This document shows, piece after piece, positions 54,055 to 63,390 of a DNA stretch of 64,000 nucleotides. Origin of the DNA: Arthrobacter cupressi (lineage in GTDB: Bacteria > Actinomycetota > Actinomycetes > Actinomycetales > Micrococcaceae); assembly GCF_900099975.1 (NCBI RefSeq), contig NZ_FNEI01000001.1, positions 248,001 to 312,000 of the forward strand, written 5' to 3'. The first letter of the stretch is position 1. The number at the start of each line of letters is the position of its first letter. Both the position numbers and the translations under genes were made by a program. The notes beneath the pieces were generated by a model, which was not told the origin of the DNA, searched no databases, and saw nothing but the letters and a program-made list of their open reading frames with translations.

Positions 54055-54915
54055 CTAGTTGAAGACGACCGTCCGGGTGCCGTCCAGCAACACGCGGTGC
54101 TCGGCATGCCACTGCACCGCCTGCGCCAGGGTGCGGCCTTCCACGTCCCGGCCCATCTGCACGAACTGGGCGGCGGTGCGGGCGTGGTCCACCCGGATGA
54201 CTTCCTGTTCGATGATCGGCCCTTCGTCCAGGTCCGCAGTGACGTAGTGGGCGGTGGCACCGATCAGCTTCACGCCGCGCGCGTGGGCCTGGTGGTATGG
54301 CTTGGCGCCCTTGAAGGACGGCAGGAACGAGTGGTGGATGTTGATGGCCTTGCCGCTGAGCTGGGTGCACAGCTCGTTGGATAGCACCTGCATGTAGCGG
54401 GCCAGCACGGTCAGCTCGATGTCGTGCTCCTTGATCAGACCGAGCAGCTGCGCCTCCGCCTGTGGCTTGGTGTCCGCGGTAACGGGAATGTGGTGGAACG
54501 GGATGCCGTAGAACTCGGCGAGGCCTTCGAGGTCCCGGTGGTTGGAGACGATGGCCGGCACCTCGATGGGAAGGGTTCCGCTGCGCTGTTGGAAGAGGAG
54601 GTCGTTGAGGCAGTGGGCGTCCTTGGAGCCCATGATCAGGGTGCGCAGCTTCCGGTCCACGGGGTTGATTTCCCAGTTCATGCCGAACTCGGCCGCCACC
54701 GGCTCCAGCGCCGCTGCCAGCCCGTCCTGCGTGGACGACGTGGTGGCTTCCACCCGCATGAAGAAGTTCCCTGTGGTGGGGCTGCCGTACTGCTGGGAAT
54801 CGGCAATGTTGCAACCGGCCTCGAGCAGGGCACCGGCCACGGCGTGCACGATTCCGGGCCGGTCAGGACAGGACAGGGTTACAACAAAAGACGCGGGAAG
54901 GGTGGAGTCAATCAC
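54055..54915 (-). CDS. purU: Formyltetrahydrofolate deformylase
   Basis: A 286-residue PurU: N-terminal ACT-like domain (FVVTLSCPDRPGIVHAVAGALLEAGCNI, about residues 10-85) and C-terminal formyltransferase fold with catalytic His/Asp segments NIHHSFLPSFKGAKPYHQA and LDEGPIIEQE. It hydrolyses 10-formyl-THF to THF and formate, balancing the one-carbon pool. The GTG at 54915 is supported by a TANNNT box 6 nt upstream. Divergent from the riboswitch-controlled glyA-folD operon. Confidence 0.93.
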   Translation of the reverse strand: MIDSTLPASFVVTLSCPDRPGIVHAVAGALLEAGCNIADSQQYGSPTTGNFFMRVEATTSSTQDGLAAALEPVAAEFGMNWEINPVDRKLRTLIMGSKDAHCLNDLLFQQRSGTLPIEVPAIVSNHRDLEGLAEFYGIPFHHIPVTADTKPQAEAQLLGLIKEHDIELTVLARYMQVLSNELCTQLSGKAINIHHSFLPSFKGAKPYHQAHARGVKLIGATAHYVTADLDEGPIIEQEVIRVDHARTAAQFVQMGRDVEGRTLAQAVQWHAEHRVLLDGTRTVVFN

Positions 54916-54921
54916 CAGACA

Positions 54922-54927
54922 AGCCTA
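54922..54927 (-). promoter_or_regulatory. -10 box of leaderless purU promoter
   Basis: TAGGCT with a 6-nt gap to the GTG at 54915. It faces the glyA promoter box 17 nt away. Confidence 0.55.
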
Positions 54928-54943
54928 CCGTCGCCCGCTGCTG

Positions 54944-54949
54944 TACTGT
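54944..54949 (+). promoter_or_regulatory. -10 box of the glyA-folD promoter
   Basis: TACTGT about 7 nt before the first base of the riboswitch; no convincing -35. Confidence 0.5.
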
Positions 54950-54955
54950 TAAGGC

Positions 54956-55030
54956 CGTCGCGACTGGCGTTGGGTGGTGAACCACCAGGGAGCGGCACGG
55001 ATGAAGACCACGGATCGTACGCCTGGGCCG
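54956..55030 (+). ncRNA. ZTP/ZMP riboswitch (pfl motif) upstream of glyA-folD
   Basis: The sequence has the conserved pieces of the ZMP/ZTP riboswitch in order: GTCGCGACTGGCG at the 5' end, a GGTGGTGAACCACC hairpin, CAGGGAGCGGCACGG (the AGGGAGCGGC box), a variable stem, and the conserved 3' TACGCCTGGGC pseudoknot element (55018-55029). It senses ZMP (AICAR monophosphate), which rises when 10-formyl-THF is short. Downstream, CCTCATTAC/GTAATTATGAGG (55061-55092) can form an expression-platform hairpin before the glyA start. Control of glyA-folD matches the known targets of this riboswitch class. Confidence 0.93.
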
Positions 55031-55160
55031 AGGGTCATGTTTTGCCCCTGGCTTGCCGCGCCTCATTACTTACAAGCTGCGTAATTATGAGGCACTCGGG
55101 ATATGCCAGGCGGTAGCCTGACCTGTGAGTAGTACCAAGTTGCCTAGCCAGGAGATCTTT

Positions 55161-56456
55161 GTGTCGACCAACATCACCTCCGCGACCATCAGCAACCAGC
55201 CGCTAGCCGAACTCGACCCCGAGATCGCCGCCGTCCTGGAACAGGAACTCGGCCGCCAGCGCGGCACCCTGGAAATGATCGCCTCCGAAAACTTCGCCCC
55301 GCGCGCCGTCATGGAAGCACAGGGTTCCGTCCTGACCAACAAGTACGCCGAGGGCTACCCGGGCAAGCGCTACTACGGCGGCTGTGAATACGTCGACGTC
55401 GCCGAACAGCTGGCCATCGACCGCGTCAAGGCACTGTTCGGTGCCGAGTTCGCCAACGTCCAGCCGCACTCCGGCGCCCAGGCGAACGCCGCAGCCCTCT
55501 CCGCCCTGATCAACCCGGGCGACAAGATCCTTGGACTCTCCCTGGCCCACGGCGGCCACCTGACCCACGGCATGAAGCTGAACTTCTCCGGCAAGCTGTA
55601 CCAGGTTGCCGCCTACCAGGTGGAAGAAGACACCTTCCGCGTGGACATGGACAAGCTCCGCGAGCAGGCCATCGCCGAAAAGCCGCAGGTCATCATCGCC
55701 GGCTGGTCCGCCTACCCGCGCCACCTGGACTTCGCCGCCTTCCGTTCCATCGCTGACGAGGTCGGCGCGCTGCTCTGGACAGACATGGCGCACTTCGCCG
55801 GCCTGGTCGCCGCCGGCCTGCACCCGAGCCCGGTACCGCACTCCGACGTCGTCACCTCCACCGTGCACAAGACCCTTGCCGGTCCGCGGTCCGGCGTGAT
55901 CCTTGCCAAGGAAGAATTCGGCAAGAAGATCAACTCCAACGTCTTCCCGGGCCAGCAGGGCGGCCCGCTGATGCACGTCATCGCAGCCAAGGCCGTGGCC
56001 TTCAAGATCGCCGGCAGCGCGGAATTCAAGGAGCGCCAGGAGCGCGTCCTGGAAGGCGCCAAGATCATCGCCGACCGCCTCACCCAGGCCGATGTCGCCG
56101 AAGCCGGCGTCTCGGTCCTCACCGGCGGCACCGATGTGCACCTGGTCCTGGTGGACCTGCGCAACTCCCAGCTGGACGGCCAGCAAGCCGAAGACCTCCT
56201 GCACTCCGTGGGCATCACGGTCAACCGCAACGCCGTGCCGTTCGACCCGCGCCCGCCGATGGTCACCTCCGGCCTGCGCATCGGCACCCCCGCCCTGGCC
56301 ACCCGTGGCTTCGGCGCTGCCGAATTCACCGAGGTCGCGGACATCATCGCCACCGCCCTCAAGGCAGGCTCCGCCACCGACGTCGAGGCCCTGCAGGCCC
56401 GCGTCGACAAGCTGGCTGCCGACTTCCCCCTCTACCCCGAGCACGAACAGTGGTGA
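55161..56456 (+). CDS. glyA: Serine hydroxymethyltransferase
   Basis: A 431-residue PLP enzyme that converts serine + THF to glycine + 5,10-methylene-THF. N-terminal [22 protein letters not shown], then the PLP Lys in [14 protein letters not shown] chose the GTG at 55161 with AGGAG 6 nt upstream; the GTG at 55125 lies in the riboswitch leader and adds 12 residues. First gene of the riboswitch-controlled operon with folD. Confidence 0.95.
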   Translation: MSTNITSATISNQPLAELDPEIAAVLEQELGRQRGTLEMIASENFAPRAVMEAQGSVLTNKYAEGYPGKRYYGGCEYVDVAEQLAIDRVKALFGAEFANVQPHSGAQANAAALSALINPGDKILGLSLAHGGHLTHGMKLNFSGKLYQVAAYQVEEDTFRVDMDKLREQAIAEKPQVIIAGWSAYPRHLDFAAFRSIADEVGALLWTDMAHFAGLVAAGLHPSPVPHSDVVTSTVHKTLAGPRSGVILAKEEFGKKINSNVFPGQQGGPLMHVIAAKAVAFKIAGSAEFKERQERVLEGAKIIADRLTQADVAEAGVSVLTGGTDVHLVLVDLRNSQLDGQQAEDLLHSVGITVNRNAVPFDPRPPMVTSGLRIGTPALATRGFGAAEFTEVADIIATALKAGSATDVEALQARVDKLAADFPLYPEHEQW

Positions 56457-56464
56457 ACGCATCG

Positions 56465-57361
56465 ATGGCACAGACCGCCAAGATCCTCGACGGCAAGGCA
56501 GCTTCGGCCTCCATCAAAGCCGAATTGACCGAGCGCGTCGCCGCGCTCAAGGCCCGGGGCGTCACCCCGGGCATCGCCACGGTGCTGGTCGGCGCCGACC
56601 CGGCCTCGCAGCTGTACGTCGGCATGAAGCACAAGCAGTCCAAGGCGATCGGGATGAACTCGATCCAGAAGGAGCTGCCGGCGGACGCGACCCAGGAGCA
56701 GGTTGAGGCCGTCATCGACGAGCTCAACGCGGACCCGGCCTGCCACGGGTACATCGTGCAGCTGCCGCTGCCGAAGCACCTGGACACGGACGCCATCCTC
56801 GAGCGCATCGACCCCGCCAAGGACGCCGACGGCCTGCACCCGACCAACCTCGGCAAGCTCGTGCTCAACGTCAACGGGCAGATCGACACGCCGCTGCCGT
56901 GCACGCCCCGTGGCGTGATCGAGCTGCTCCTGCGCAACGGTTACGACCTCAAGGGCAAGCACGTCGTCGTCGTCGGCCGCGGTGTGACCATCGGTCGGCC
57001 GATGCCGCTCCTGCTCACGCGCCGCGAGGTCAACGCGACCGTGACGGTTGTCCACACGGGTACCCCCAACATGTCCGAACTGCTGAAGCAGGCTGATGTG
57101 ATCGTGGGCGCCGCGGGGGCGAAGCACATCGTCAAGGCCGCGGACGTCAAGCCCGGTGCCGCCGTGCTGGACGTGGGTGTGACGCGTGAGACGGATCCGG
57201 AGACCGGGAAGAGCAGGATCTACGGCGACATCGAGCCGGCCGCGGCCGAGGTCGCGGGCTACATTTCCCCGAACCCGGGCGGCGTCGGACCGATGACCGT
57301 CGCGCTGCTCATGACCAACGTGGTGGAAGCCGCGGAACGGGCAGCCGCCGCCAAGGCCTGA
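56465..57361 (+). CDS. folD: Bifunctional methylene-THF dehydrogenase / methenyl-THF cyclohydrolase
   Basis: A 298-residue FolD converting 5,10-methylene-THF to 10-formyl-THF via NADP. Motifs: [32 protein letters not shown], and [15 protein letters not shown] in the nucleotide-binding domain. The ATG at 56465 is taken; a GTG at 56453 overlapping the glyA stop is also possible. Follows glyA directly and is followed by a strong terminator. Confidence 0.93.
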   Translation: MAQTAKILDGKAASASIKAELTERVAALKARGVTPGIATVLVGADPASQLYVGMKHKQSKAIGMNSIQKELPADATQEQVEAVIDELNADPACHGYIVQLPLPKHLDTDAILERIDPAKDADGLHPTNLGKLVLNVNGQIDTPLPCTPRGVIELLLRNGYDLKGKHVVVVGRGVTIGRPMPLLLTRREVNATVTVVHTGTPNMSELLKQADVIVGAAGAKHIVKAADVKPGAAVLDVGVTRETDPETGKSRIYGDIEPAAAEVAGYISPNPGGVGPMTVALLMTNVVEAAERAAAAKA

Positions 57362-57403
57362 GCACCAGAGCAACCGGACGCACCGCTGTGCGTCCGTCCG
57401 CCC

Positions 57404-57445
57404 CGGCGACGGCGGCAGCCAGCCCGGCTGCCGCCGTCGCCGTTT
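57404..57445 (+). terminator. Terminator of the glyA-folD operon
   Basis: 17-bp perfect arms (57404-57420 and 57426-57442) with a 5-nt loop, followed by TTTAA. Confidence 0.85.
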
Positions 57446-57465
57446 AAGGGAACTTTGCGTCAGCC

Positions 57466-57912
57466 TTACTTCAGTTGCCCGCGGATCTCACCACCCGGGA
57501 AGGTGGGGGTGTGCACGTTGACGTAGTAGCTGCGGGGGCTGGCCGCGATCTCCGCGAGGAGTGCGGGGTCGGCTGTGGTGCAGGCGTCGAGCGTCCACGT
57601 GGTTCCGCTGCCCACGGCAAGGGGCACCACCACGGGTCCGGCCACGCCGCGCGGAGCCACATGGATGTGGGCCGCGACCGCCGGGAGCGAAAGATCGCGC
57701 GCCGTGAGCGTGTAGCAGAGCTCCCCGCCGTCGATCGTGTAGCTAAAGAAGCCGCTCGCCCCGGTGTTCGAGCCTGTGACTTCCTGTTCGGTGTTCAGCG
57801 GGATCGCGGGGACACCTCCCGGCTTTGCGGTGGCTGCGCCGGCACCGGCGGCCGCAAGCGCGGCGGCGATACCCAGCACGGCGAGTGGTTTGAGTGTGCG
57901 AGTGGCTGGCAT
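57466..57912 (-). CDS. Secreted CHRD-domain protein
   Basis: A 148-residue exported protein with a signal peptide (LAVLGIAAALAAAGAGAATA) and a CHRD domain ending in the typical VNVHTPTFPGGEIRGQL motif. CHRD domains (first described in chordin) are common in actinobacterial secreted proteins of unknown function. The ATG at 57912 has a strong AAGGAGG upstream. Confidence 0.85.
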   Translation of the reverse strand: MPATRTLKPLAVLGIAAALAAAGAGAATAKPGGVPAIPLNTEQEVTGSNTGASGFFSYTIDGGELCYTLTARDLSLPAVAAHIHVAPRGVAGPVVVPLAVGSGTTWTLDACTTADPALLAEIAASPRSYYVNVHTPTFPGGEIRGQLK

Positions 57913-58066
57913 ATCTGGTCCTCCTTGTAGACAAGCTGTTTTACCGGAAGCCCCCATTGCTGATCACGGTACGCCCGGGCCGGGCCGTACAACAGGGGCG
58001 GCAGCTACTCCCGCGGGAGTACGCAGGCTGCTCCCTGGACCGGACGACGCCGCGGGCTCGGGGGAC

Positions 58067-58072
58067 TAGGCT
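58067..58072 (+). promoter_or_regulatory. -10 box of leaderless histidine-kinase promoter
   Basis: TAGGCT with a 7-nt gap to the ATG at 58080. Confidence 0.55.
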
Positions 58073-58079
58073 CGGAATC

Positions 58080-59243
58080 ATGCAGCGACCGTACGGCTTC
58101 AGGCGCAAGGGGCCGCCGACGTCCTTCATTGCCATTGCGGTGGCCCTGGTCCAGGTGCTTGGGACGGTTTTCGCGGCCAGCCGCCAGGACGGCGCCCGGT
58201 CCCTGGATGCCCTCGCCTTCCTGCTGCTCCTCGCCGGTCCTGCCGTGCTGCTCCTGCGCCGCCGGATGCCGGTGCTGATGGTGCCCCTGACGTTCGCCGC
58301 CGCCCTCGCCTACCTCCTGGCCGGCTACCCTTGGGGCCCCGTGGTGGTCTCCTTCGCGGTATCGCTCCTGCTGAGCGCGGCCGCGGGTCTGCGCTGGCTC
58401 GCCTGGCTCGGCGCCGGCAGCGCCGCGGTCACCGTGCTGCTCTGGTCCCTCCTGGGTAGTGACGAGTCGTGGCCGCTGCGTGTCTCCGCCGCCGCGGCCT
58501 GGGCGGCCATCTTCGTGCTCCTGGGCGAAGGGTTCCGGCGGCGGAAGGAACGGGTGGCCGAATACCGGCGCCGCCGCGCCGCCGCGGAACAGGCCGAACG
58601 GGACGAATACCGTCTCACCCTGGCCCGCGACATCCACGACGTGGTGGCCCATTCCCTGTCCATGATCAACGTCCAGGCCTCCGTGGCGCTGCACCTTGGC
58701 ACGAACGAACCCGAGCGGCTCCGCCCTGCACTGGAGGCCATCAAAGCGGCCAGCAAGGAATCCCTCGCGGAGGTCCGGCAATTGCTTGGCGTGCTGCGCG
58801 ACGACGCTCCGCTGCATCCCGGAGCGCGGCCCGGGCTGGCCCGGATTCCTGAACTGGTGGAACACGCCCGCCTGGCCGGCCTGCGGGTCGAGCTGGCCAA
58901 CCCGGTGGATCCGGCGGGGGTGGGCGAACAGCAGCAGGAAGCGGCCTACCGGGTGGTCCAGGAAGCGCTGAGCAACGTCCGTCGGCACTCCGGTGCGGCG
59001 GCCGCCGTCGTCCGCCTTGCGGTTGTGGGGAACACGCTGCAGGTGACGGTCGACGACGACGGCGCGGGGCTGGGCGGCTCGGAACCCGGCAACGGACTCA
59101 CCGGGATGCGGGAGCGGGTGGAAGCCCTCGGCGGCAGCCTCGCCCTGCTGCCGCCGGACGGTCCTCGGCCGAACAAAGGCCCGAATAGGGGCCTGCGCGT
59201 GGAGGCCCGGATCCCCCTGGGCACAGAAGGGACCGGACCATGA
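58080..59243 (+). CDS. Two-component sensor histidine kinase (HisKA_3 / NarL-type)
   Basis: A 387-residue kinase with about five N-terminal membrane segments, then the HisKA_3 H-box (RDIHDVVAHSLSMINVQASVAL, phospho-His about residue 190) and an ATPase domain with EALSNVRRHSG, VDDDGAGL and GNGLTGMRERVEALGG. No extracellular sensor domain is visible, so it probably senses membrane state. Start at 58080 is supported by a TANNNT box 7 nt upstream. Overlaps the response regulator gene by 4 nt. Confidence 0.9.
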   Translation: MQRPYGFRRKGPPTSFIAIAVALVQVLGTVFAASRQDGARSLDALAFLLLLAGPAVLLLRRRMPVLMVPLTFAAALAYLLAGYPWGPVVVSFAVSLLLSAAAGLRWLAWLGAGSAAVTVLLWSLLGSDESWPLRVSAAAAWAAIFVLLGEGFRRRKERVAEYRRRRAAAEQAERDEYRLTLARDIHDVVAHSLSMINVQASVALHLGTNEPERLRPALEAIKAASKESLAEVRQLLGVLRDDAPLHPGARPGLARIPELVEHARLAGLRVELANPVDPAGVGEQQQEAAYRVVQEALSNVRRHSGAAAAVVRLAVVGNTLQVTVDDDGAGLGGSEPGNGLTGMRERVEALGGSLALLPPDGPRPNKGPNRGLRVEARIPLGTEGTGP

Positions 59244-59905
59244 TCCGCATCCTCCTGGCCGACGACCAGACCCTCATCCGCGCCGGGTTCCGGGCCCTGC
59301 TGGACGCGGAGCCGGACATGCAGGTGGTGGGCGAGGCCGGAACCGGAAGGGACGCCGTCGGGCTGGCGCTGCGCGAGGCGCCGGACGTAGTGCTCATGGA
59401 CATCCGCATGCCCGACGGCGACGGCCTGGACGCCACCCGCCGGATCATGGCGGAGCCGCGCCTGGCCGGCACCAGGATCATCATCCTCACCACCTTCGAA
59501 CTGGATGACTACATCGCCGAGGCCGTCCGCGCCGGTGCGGCGGGCTTCCTGCTCAAGGACACCGAACCAGCGGAGCTGATCCGTGCCGTGCGCGTGGTGC
59601 ACGACGGCGACGCCCTCCTTTCGCCCTCGGTGACCCGCCGGATAATGGCCCAACTCGCCGTGCACAGCCGGGCGGCCGTGGAACCGCTGGCGCTGGAACA
59701 GATCACCGCGCGGGAGCGGGAAGTGCTGGCCCTGGTGGGCGAAGGGCTGAATAATGCCGAGATCGCGGAACGGCTCTTTATCACCCCGCTCACCGCGAAG
59801 ACCCACGTTTCGCGGATCATGAGCAAGCTCATGGTGCGGGACCGGGCCCAGCTGGTCGTGCTGGCCTACGAGTCCGGCCTGGTACGGCCCGGCTGGAGCA
59901 GTTGA
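59240..59905 (+). CDS. NarL/FixJ-type response regulator
   Basis: A 221-residue regulator: receiver domain with phosphoacceptor Asp in VVLMDIRMPDGDG (about residue 54) and conserved Lys in FLLKD, then a LuxR-type HTH (ITAREREVLALVGEGLNNAEIAERLFITPLTAKTHV). Pairs with the upstream kinase. Its targets may include the downstream SHOCT/ABC genes, as is common for this arrangement. Confidence 0.92.
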   Translation: MIRILLADDQTLIRAGFRALLDAEPDMQVVGEAGTGRDAVGLALREAPDVVLMDIRMPDGDGLDATRRIMAEPRLAGTRIIILTTFELDDYIAEAVRAGAAGFLLKDTEPAELIRAVRVVHDGDALLSPSVTRRIMAQLAVHSRAAVEPLALEQITAREREVLALVGEGLNNAEIAERLFITPLTAKTHVSRIMSKLMVRDRAQLVVLAYESGLVRPGWSS

Positions 59906-60065
59906 GGCTTGCCGGGGGCCTCCCGGGGGAGTAGGCGCCCAATCCGGATTGCCTCCCGGTGGCAGACGCGTCCGGGCGCCCGGAAAAACAGACTGGATGC
60001 AGAGCCGCAAGAGCTCGGACGGCCCGGATGCACCGGGCCCGACCGCCAAGAGTTTGGACCCTGAC

Positions 60066-60368
60066 ATGTTCACAACACTGAGCACCACTGTCGGCGCATT
60101 GGCAGCCAACGTGCCCGCCGCTGTCGCCGCCCACGGGCCGTGGGACGGAGGAGGAGGCTTCTGGCCGTTGTTCCTGCTGATCCCGCTCTTCTGGATCCTG
60201 GTGATCGGTTTCTTCATCTTCTTCGCCCGCCGCACCTGGCGGCACAACCACCACTGGGCTGCCGCCCAGGGAGCCGAAGGCGTGCTGCGCGAACGCTACG
60301 CCCGGGGCGAGATCGACGAGACCGAGTACCGCCAGCGTCTCGAAGTGTTGCGCGCGAACCCGAAGTAG
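60066..60368 (+). CDS. Small membrane protein with SHOCT domain
   Basis: A 100-residue protein: one membrane helix (FWPLFLLIPLFWILVIGFFIFF) and a C-terminal SHOCT motif (LRERYARGEIDETEYRQRLEVLR), a short oligomerisation module. Often found next to two-component systems and ABC exporters. ATG at 60066 chosen; 59997 is an alternative. Confidence 0.8.
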   Translation: MFTTLSTTVGALAANVPAAVAAHGPWDGGGGFWPLFLLIPLFWILVIGFFIFFARRTWRHNHHWAAAQGAEGVLRERYARGEIDETEYRQRLEVLRANPK

Positions 60369-60372
60369 CCGG

Positions 60373-60468
60373 CACATTCTGCCGGATCACCCGGCAAACA
60401 GGCCACCGGGACCCCCGGAACCGCGCCGTTCCGGGGGCCCGGCTCGTGTGGTGATCCAGCAGAATATG
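60373..60468 (+). terminator. Nested hairpin terminator after the SHOCT gene
   Basis: Inner GC-rich stem CCCCCGGAAC/GTTCCGGGGG (60412-60437) inside a 19-nt outer inverted repeat (60373-60391 / 60450-60468, 17 of 19 paired). Confidence 0.7.
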
Positions 60469-60552
60469 CGCCCCGGAGGTGACCGGGCGAAAAACGGGAG
60501 AATTGTTCCAGAAATTTGTGCAATAGCTCTTTCACGTTTTTCAAGGCTCAAC

Positions 60553-60558
60553 TAAGGT
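60553..60558 (+). promoter_or_regulatory. -10 box of leaderless ABC exporter promoter
   Basis: TAAGGT with a 7-nt gap to a GTG at 60566. Confidence 0.5.
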
Positions 60559-60565
60559 GCTGAGG

Positions 60566-61543
60566 GTGCACAATGAAGCAACCCGCTCCGCAACCACTCC
60601 AGCTAGTGCCCACATGAACCCTGATGCAGTGATCCGTGCCGAGCAGCTGCGCAAGCACTATGGCGACGTCGCCGCCGTCGACGGCATCTCCTTTGAGGTG
60701 CCCCCGGGGGAGTCGTTCGGCCTCCTCGGACCCAACGGTGCGGGCAAGTCCACCACCATGAAGATGATCGGCGGCGTCTCGCAGCGCAGCTCCGGGAAGC
60801 TGAGCATTATGGGCCTTGACCCGGACGTGAACGGCCCTGAGGTCCGGGCACACCTGGGCGTCGTCCCGCAGCAGGACAACCTGGACGAAGAGCTCAAGGT
60901 CCGCGAAAACCTGATCGTCTACGGGCGCTACTTCGGCCTGCCGCTGAGCTACCTGCGCCCCAAGGCGGACGAGCTGCTGGAGTTCGCGCAACTGACGGAC
61001 AAGGCGAAGTCCCGCGTGGATGCCCTCTCCGGCGGGATGAAGCGGCGGCTCACCATCGCGCGCTCACTGATCAACGAGCCCAAGATCCTGCTCCTGGACG
61101 AGCCCACCACGGGTTTGGACCCGCAGGCCAGGCACATCCTCTGGGACAGGCTCTTCCGGCTCAAGGAACAGGGCGTCACCTTGATCCTCACAACCCATTA
61201 CATGGACGAGGCCGAGCAACTGTGCGACCGGCTCATCGTCGTGGACAAGGGCCGGATCATGGCCGAGGGCTCGCCGGCCTCCCTGATCCGGGAACACTCC
61301 ACCCGCGAGGTCCTGGAGTTGCGATTCGGATCCGAACGCAACGCCACCATCGGCGCCGAACTCCAAGGTGTCGGCGAACGGCTGGAAACCCTGCCGGACC
61401 GCGTACTGATCTACGCCGACGACGGCGAAACCGCCCTCGAGCAGGTCTCCGCCCGCGGCCTGCACCCGCTGACCTCGCTGGTGCGCCGCTCCTCGCTGGA
61501 GGACGTGTTCCTCCGGCTGACCGGACGGAGCCTCGTTGACTAG
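60566..61543 (+). CDS. ABC exporter ATPase (NodI/DrrA-like)
   Basis: A 325-residue ATPase with Walker A (GPNGAGKST), Q-loop (VPQQDN), signature (LSGGMKRRLTIARSL) and Walker B (ILLLDEPTTGLD), plus the long C-terminal domain of the DrrA/NodI subgroup. The GTG at 60566 is suggested by the TANNNT box; the ATG at 60614 would give 309 residues and is also acceptable. First gene of an ATPase-permease-permease operon. Confidence 0.88.
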   Translation: MHNEATRSATTPASAHMNPDAVIRAEQLRKHYGDVAAVDGISFEVPPGESFGLLGPNGAGKSTTMKMIGGVSQRSSGKLSIMGLDPDVNGPEVRAHLGVVPQQDNLDEELKVRENLIVYGRYFGLPLSYLRPKADELLEFAQLTDKAKSRVDALSGGMKRRLTIARSLINEPKILLLDEPTTGLDPQARHILWDRLFRLKEQGVTLILTTHYMDEAEQLCDRLIVVDKGRIMAEGSPASLIREHSTREVLELRFGSERNATIGAELQGVGERLETLPDRVLIYADDGETALEQVSARGLHPLTSLVRRSSLEDVFLRLTGRSLVD

Positions 61544-62399
61544 CGGAACGGACAAGCAGTTCCCGACGGCGGTGCCCGCCCTGCGCGCGCACCCACCTTC
61601 CGTCTCGGCCGCCCGGGCCCGCCGCTGGGGCGCCTTCTTCTACGCCGAACAGGTGCTGCGGGTGATGCGCGGCTACTCGTGGTCCTTCATCATGTACAGC
61701 ATCGCGCAGCCCGCAGCGTACCTTTTCGCGATGGGCGTGGGCCTGGCAACGCTCGTGGACGCCAACGGGGCGGCGGCGTTCGGCGGGGTGACCTACCTTC
61801 AGTTCATCGCGCCGGCCCTGATCGTCTCGGCGGCGGTGATGACGGCGTCGGGGGAGTTCTCCTACCCGATCATGGACGGCTTCAAATGGCGCCGGGTTTT
61901 CTACGGCCCGCACGCCTCGCCCCTGGTGCCGCAGCAGATCGCCGCGGGCCACGTGCTCGCCGTGACCCTGAAGTTCCTGATCCAGTCCGTGGCCTATTTC
62001 GTGATCGTGGCCCTGTTCGGCGGCTCACCCGGGGCCTGGGGCTGGATATCCGCACTGGTCGCAACGTTGGCCGGGCTTTCCTTCGGGCTTCCGCTCATGG
62101 CCTACGCCTCCAGCATTACCAAGGACAGCGGTCAGTTCGCCTTGGTGCAGCGCTTCATCGTGGTGCCGCTGTTCCTGTTCTCCGGGACGTTCTTCCCGCT
62201 GGACTCCCTGCCCGTGGCCGTGCGCTGGATCGGCTGGATCTCCCCGGTGTGGCACGGCACGGAACTGGGACGGGTCTTCACCTACGGCATGGAGGAAAAC
62301 CCGGTGCTCACCATCGTCCACGTGGCCTATCTGCTGGGCGCGGCCGCGGCCGGCTGGATCCTCACCCGCCGGCAGTTCGTGAAAAGGATGGGCCAATGA
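61536..62399 (+). CDS. ABC-2 type permease, first subunit (NodJ/DrrB-like)
   Basis: A 287-residue ABC-2 permease with six membrane segments and the ABC-2 signature GTFFPLDSLPVAVRWIGWISPVWHGTELGRV. TTG start at 61536 inside the ATPase end, with GGAG upstream. Its stop overlaps the next permease start (ATGA). Confidence 0.85.
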   Translation: MTSGTDKQFPTAVPALRAHPPSVSAARARRWGAFFYAEQVLRVMRGYSWSFIMYSIAQPAAYLFAMGVGLATLVDANGAAAFGGVTYLQFIAPALIVSAAVMTASGEFSYPIMDGFKWRRVFYGPHASPLVPQQIAAGHVLAVTLKFLIQSVAYFVIVALFGGSPGAWGWISALVATLAGLSFGLPLMAYASSITKDSGQFALVQRFIVVPLFLFSGTFFPLDSLPVAVRWIGWISPVWHGTELGRVFTYGMEENPVLTIVHVAYLLGAAAAGWILTRRQFVKRMGQ

Positions 62400-63253
62400 G
62401 CACGGTCGCCGCAGGCCAAGGCGGTACTGCGAGCGGGCCGCACAGCGTCACCGAGGCTGCCCGGCAGCGGAACTTCGGTGCCCTCTATTCACGCAACGTC
62501 CAGGCCGTCGTCGCGCGCGGCCTCATGGCCGCCAAGAGCAGCACCTGGCTCATCCTTGTCTCCGGCTTCTTCGAGCCGGTGCTGTACCTGATCGCCATGG
62601 GCGTGGGACTGGGCACGATCGTGGGCGACGTGGAGGGCCCCGGCGGGCAGATGATCAGTTATGCGGCGTATATCGCACCCGCCCTGCTGGCGGTCTCGGC
62701 CATGAACGGAGCTGTCTACGATTCCACCTGGAACGTCTTCTTCAAGATGAACTTCGCCAAGTTGTACCAGGGCATGCTCTACACCTCGCTCGGCCCGCTG
62801 GATGTGGCCATGGGCGAGATCTTCCTGGCCCTGCTGCGCGGGCTCCTCTACGCCACCGGGTTCACCGCCGTGATGGGCGTGATGGGACTGCTCACCACGT
62901 TCTGGGCCGTGTTGATGATCCCGGCCTCGCTGCTGATCGCCTTTGGTTTCGCGAGCCTGGGCATGGGCATCACCAGCTTCATGAAGACCTTCCAGCAGAT
63001 GGACTGGATCAACTTCTTCATGCTGCCCATGTTCCTGTTCAGTGCCACGTTCTACCCGCTGAGCGTCTACCCGGGGGGCATCCAGTGGCTCATCCAGGCC
63101 ATGCCGCTTTGGCATGGCGTGGAACTGCTGCGGCAGATCAGCGTGGGCGCCTTCAGTCCTGCCACCGCGGTCCACATCGGCTACTACCTGGTAATGATCG
63201 TGGTCGGTGTCGCCCTCACCACGGGCCGCCTGCGCAAACTGTTCCTGAAGTAG
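62396..63253 (+). CDS. ABC-2 type permease, second subunit (NodJ/DrrB-like)
   Basis: A 285-residue ABC-2 permease, paralogous to the preceding one (ATFYPLSVYPGGIQWLIQAMPLWHGVELLRQ in the same place). The pair probably forms a heterodimer. Exported substrate unknown; regulation by the upstream two-component system is possible. Confidence 0.85.
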   Translation: MSTVAAGQGGTASGPHSVTEAARQRNFGALYSRNVQAVVARGLMAAKSSTWLILVSGFFEPVLYLIAMGVGLGTIVGDVEGPGGQMISYAAYIAPALLAVSAMNGAVYDSTWNVFFKMNFAKLYQGMLYTSLGPLDVAMGEIFLALLRGLLYATGFTAVMGVMGLLTTFWAVLMIPASLLIAFGFASLGMGITSFMKTFQQMDWINFFMLPMFLFSATFYPLSVYPGGIQWLIQAMPLWHGVELLRQISVGAFSPATAVHIGYYLVMIVVGVALTTGRLRKLFLK

Positions 63254-63390
63254 CACCGGCAAGGGAGGCCGGGCCCGTCGTGGCGGGTGCCGGGAGCCCG
63301 TCCGGCGGCCGTGCGCAGCCTGCTCCGGCACCGTGTTCGCCGGAGGTGGAAGCGGCCCGGACCGCCCGCGGAGTTTGCGACAATAGGGGA

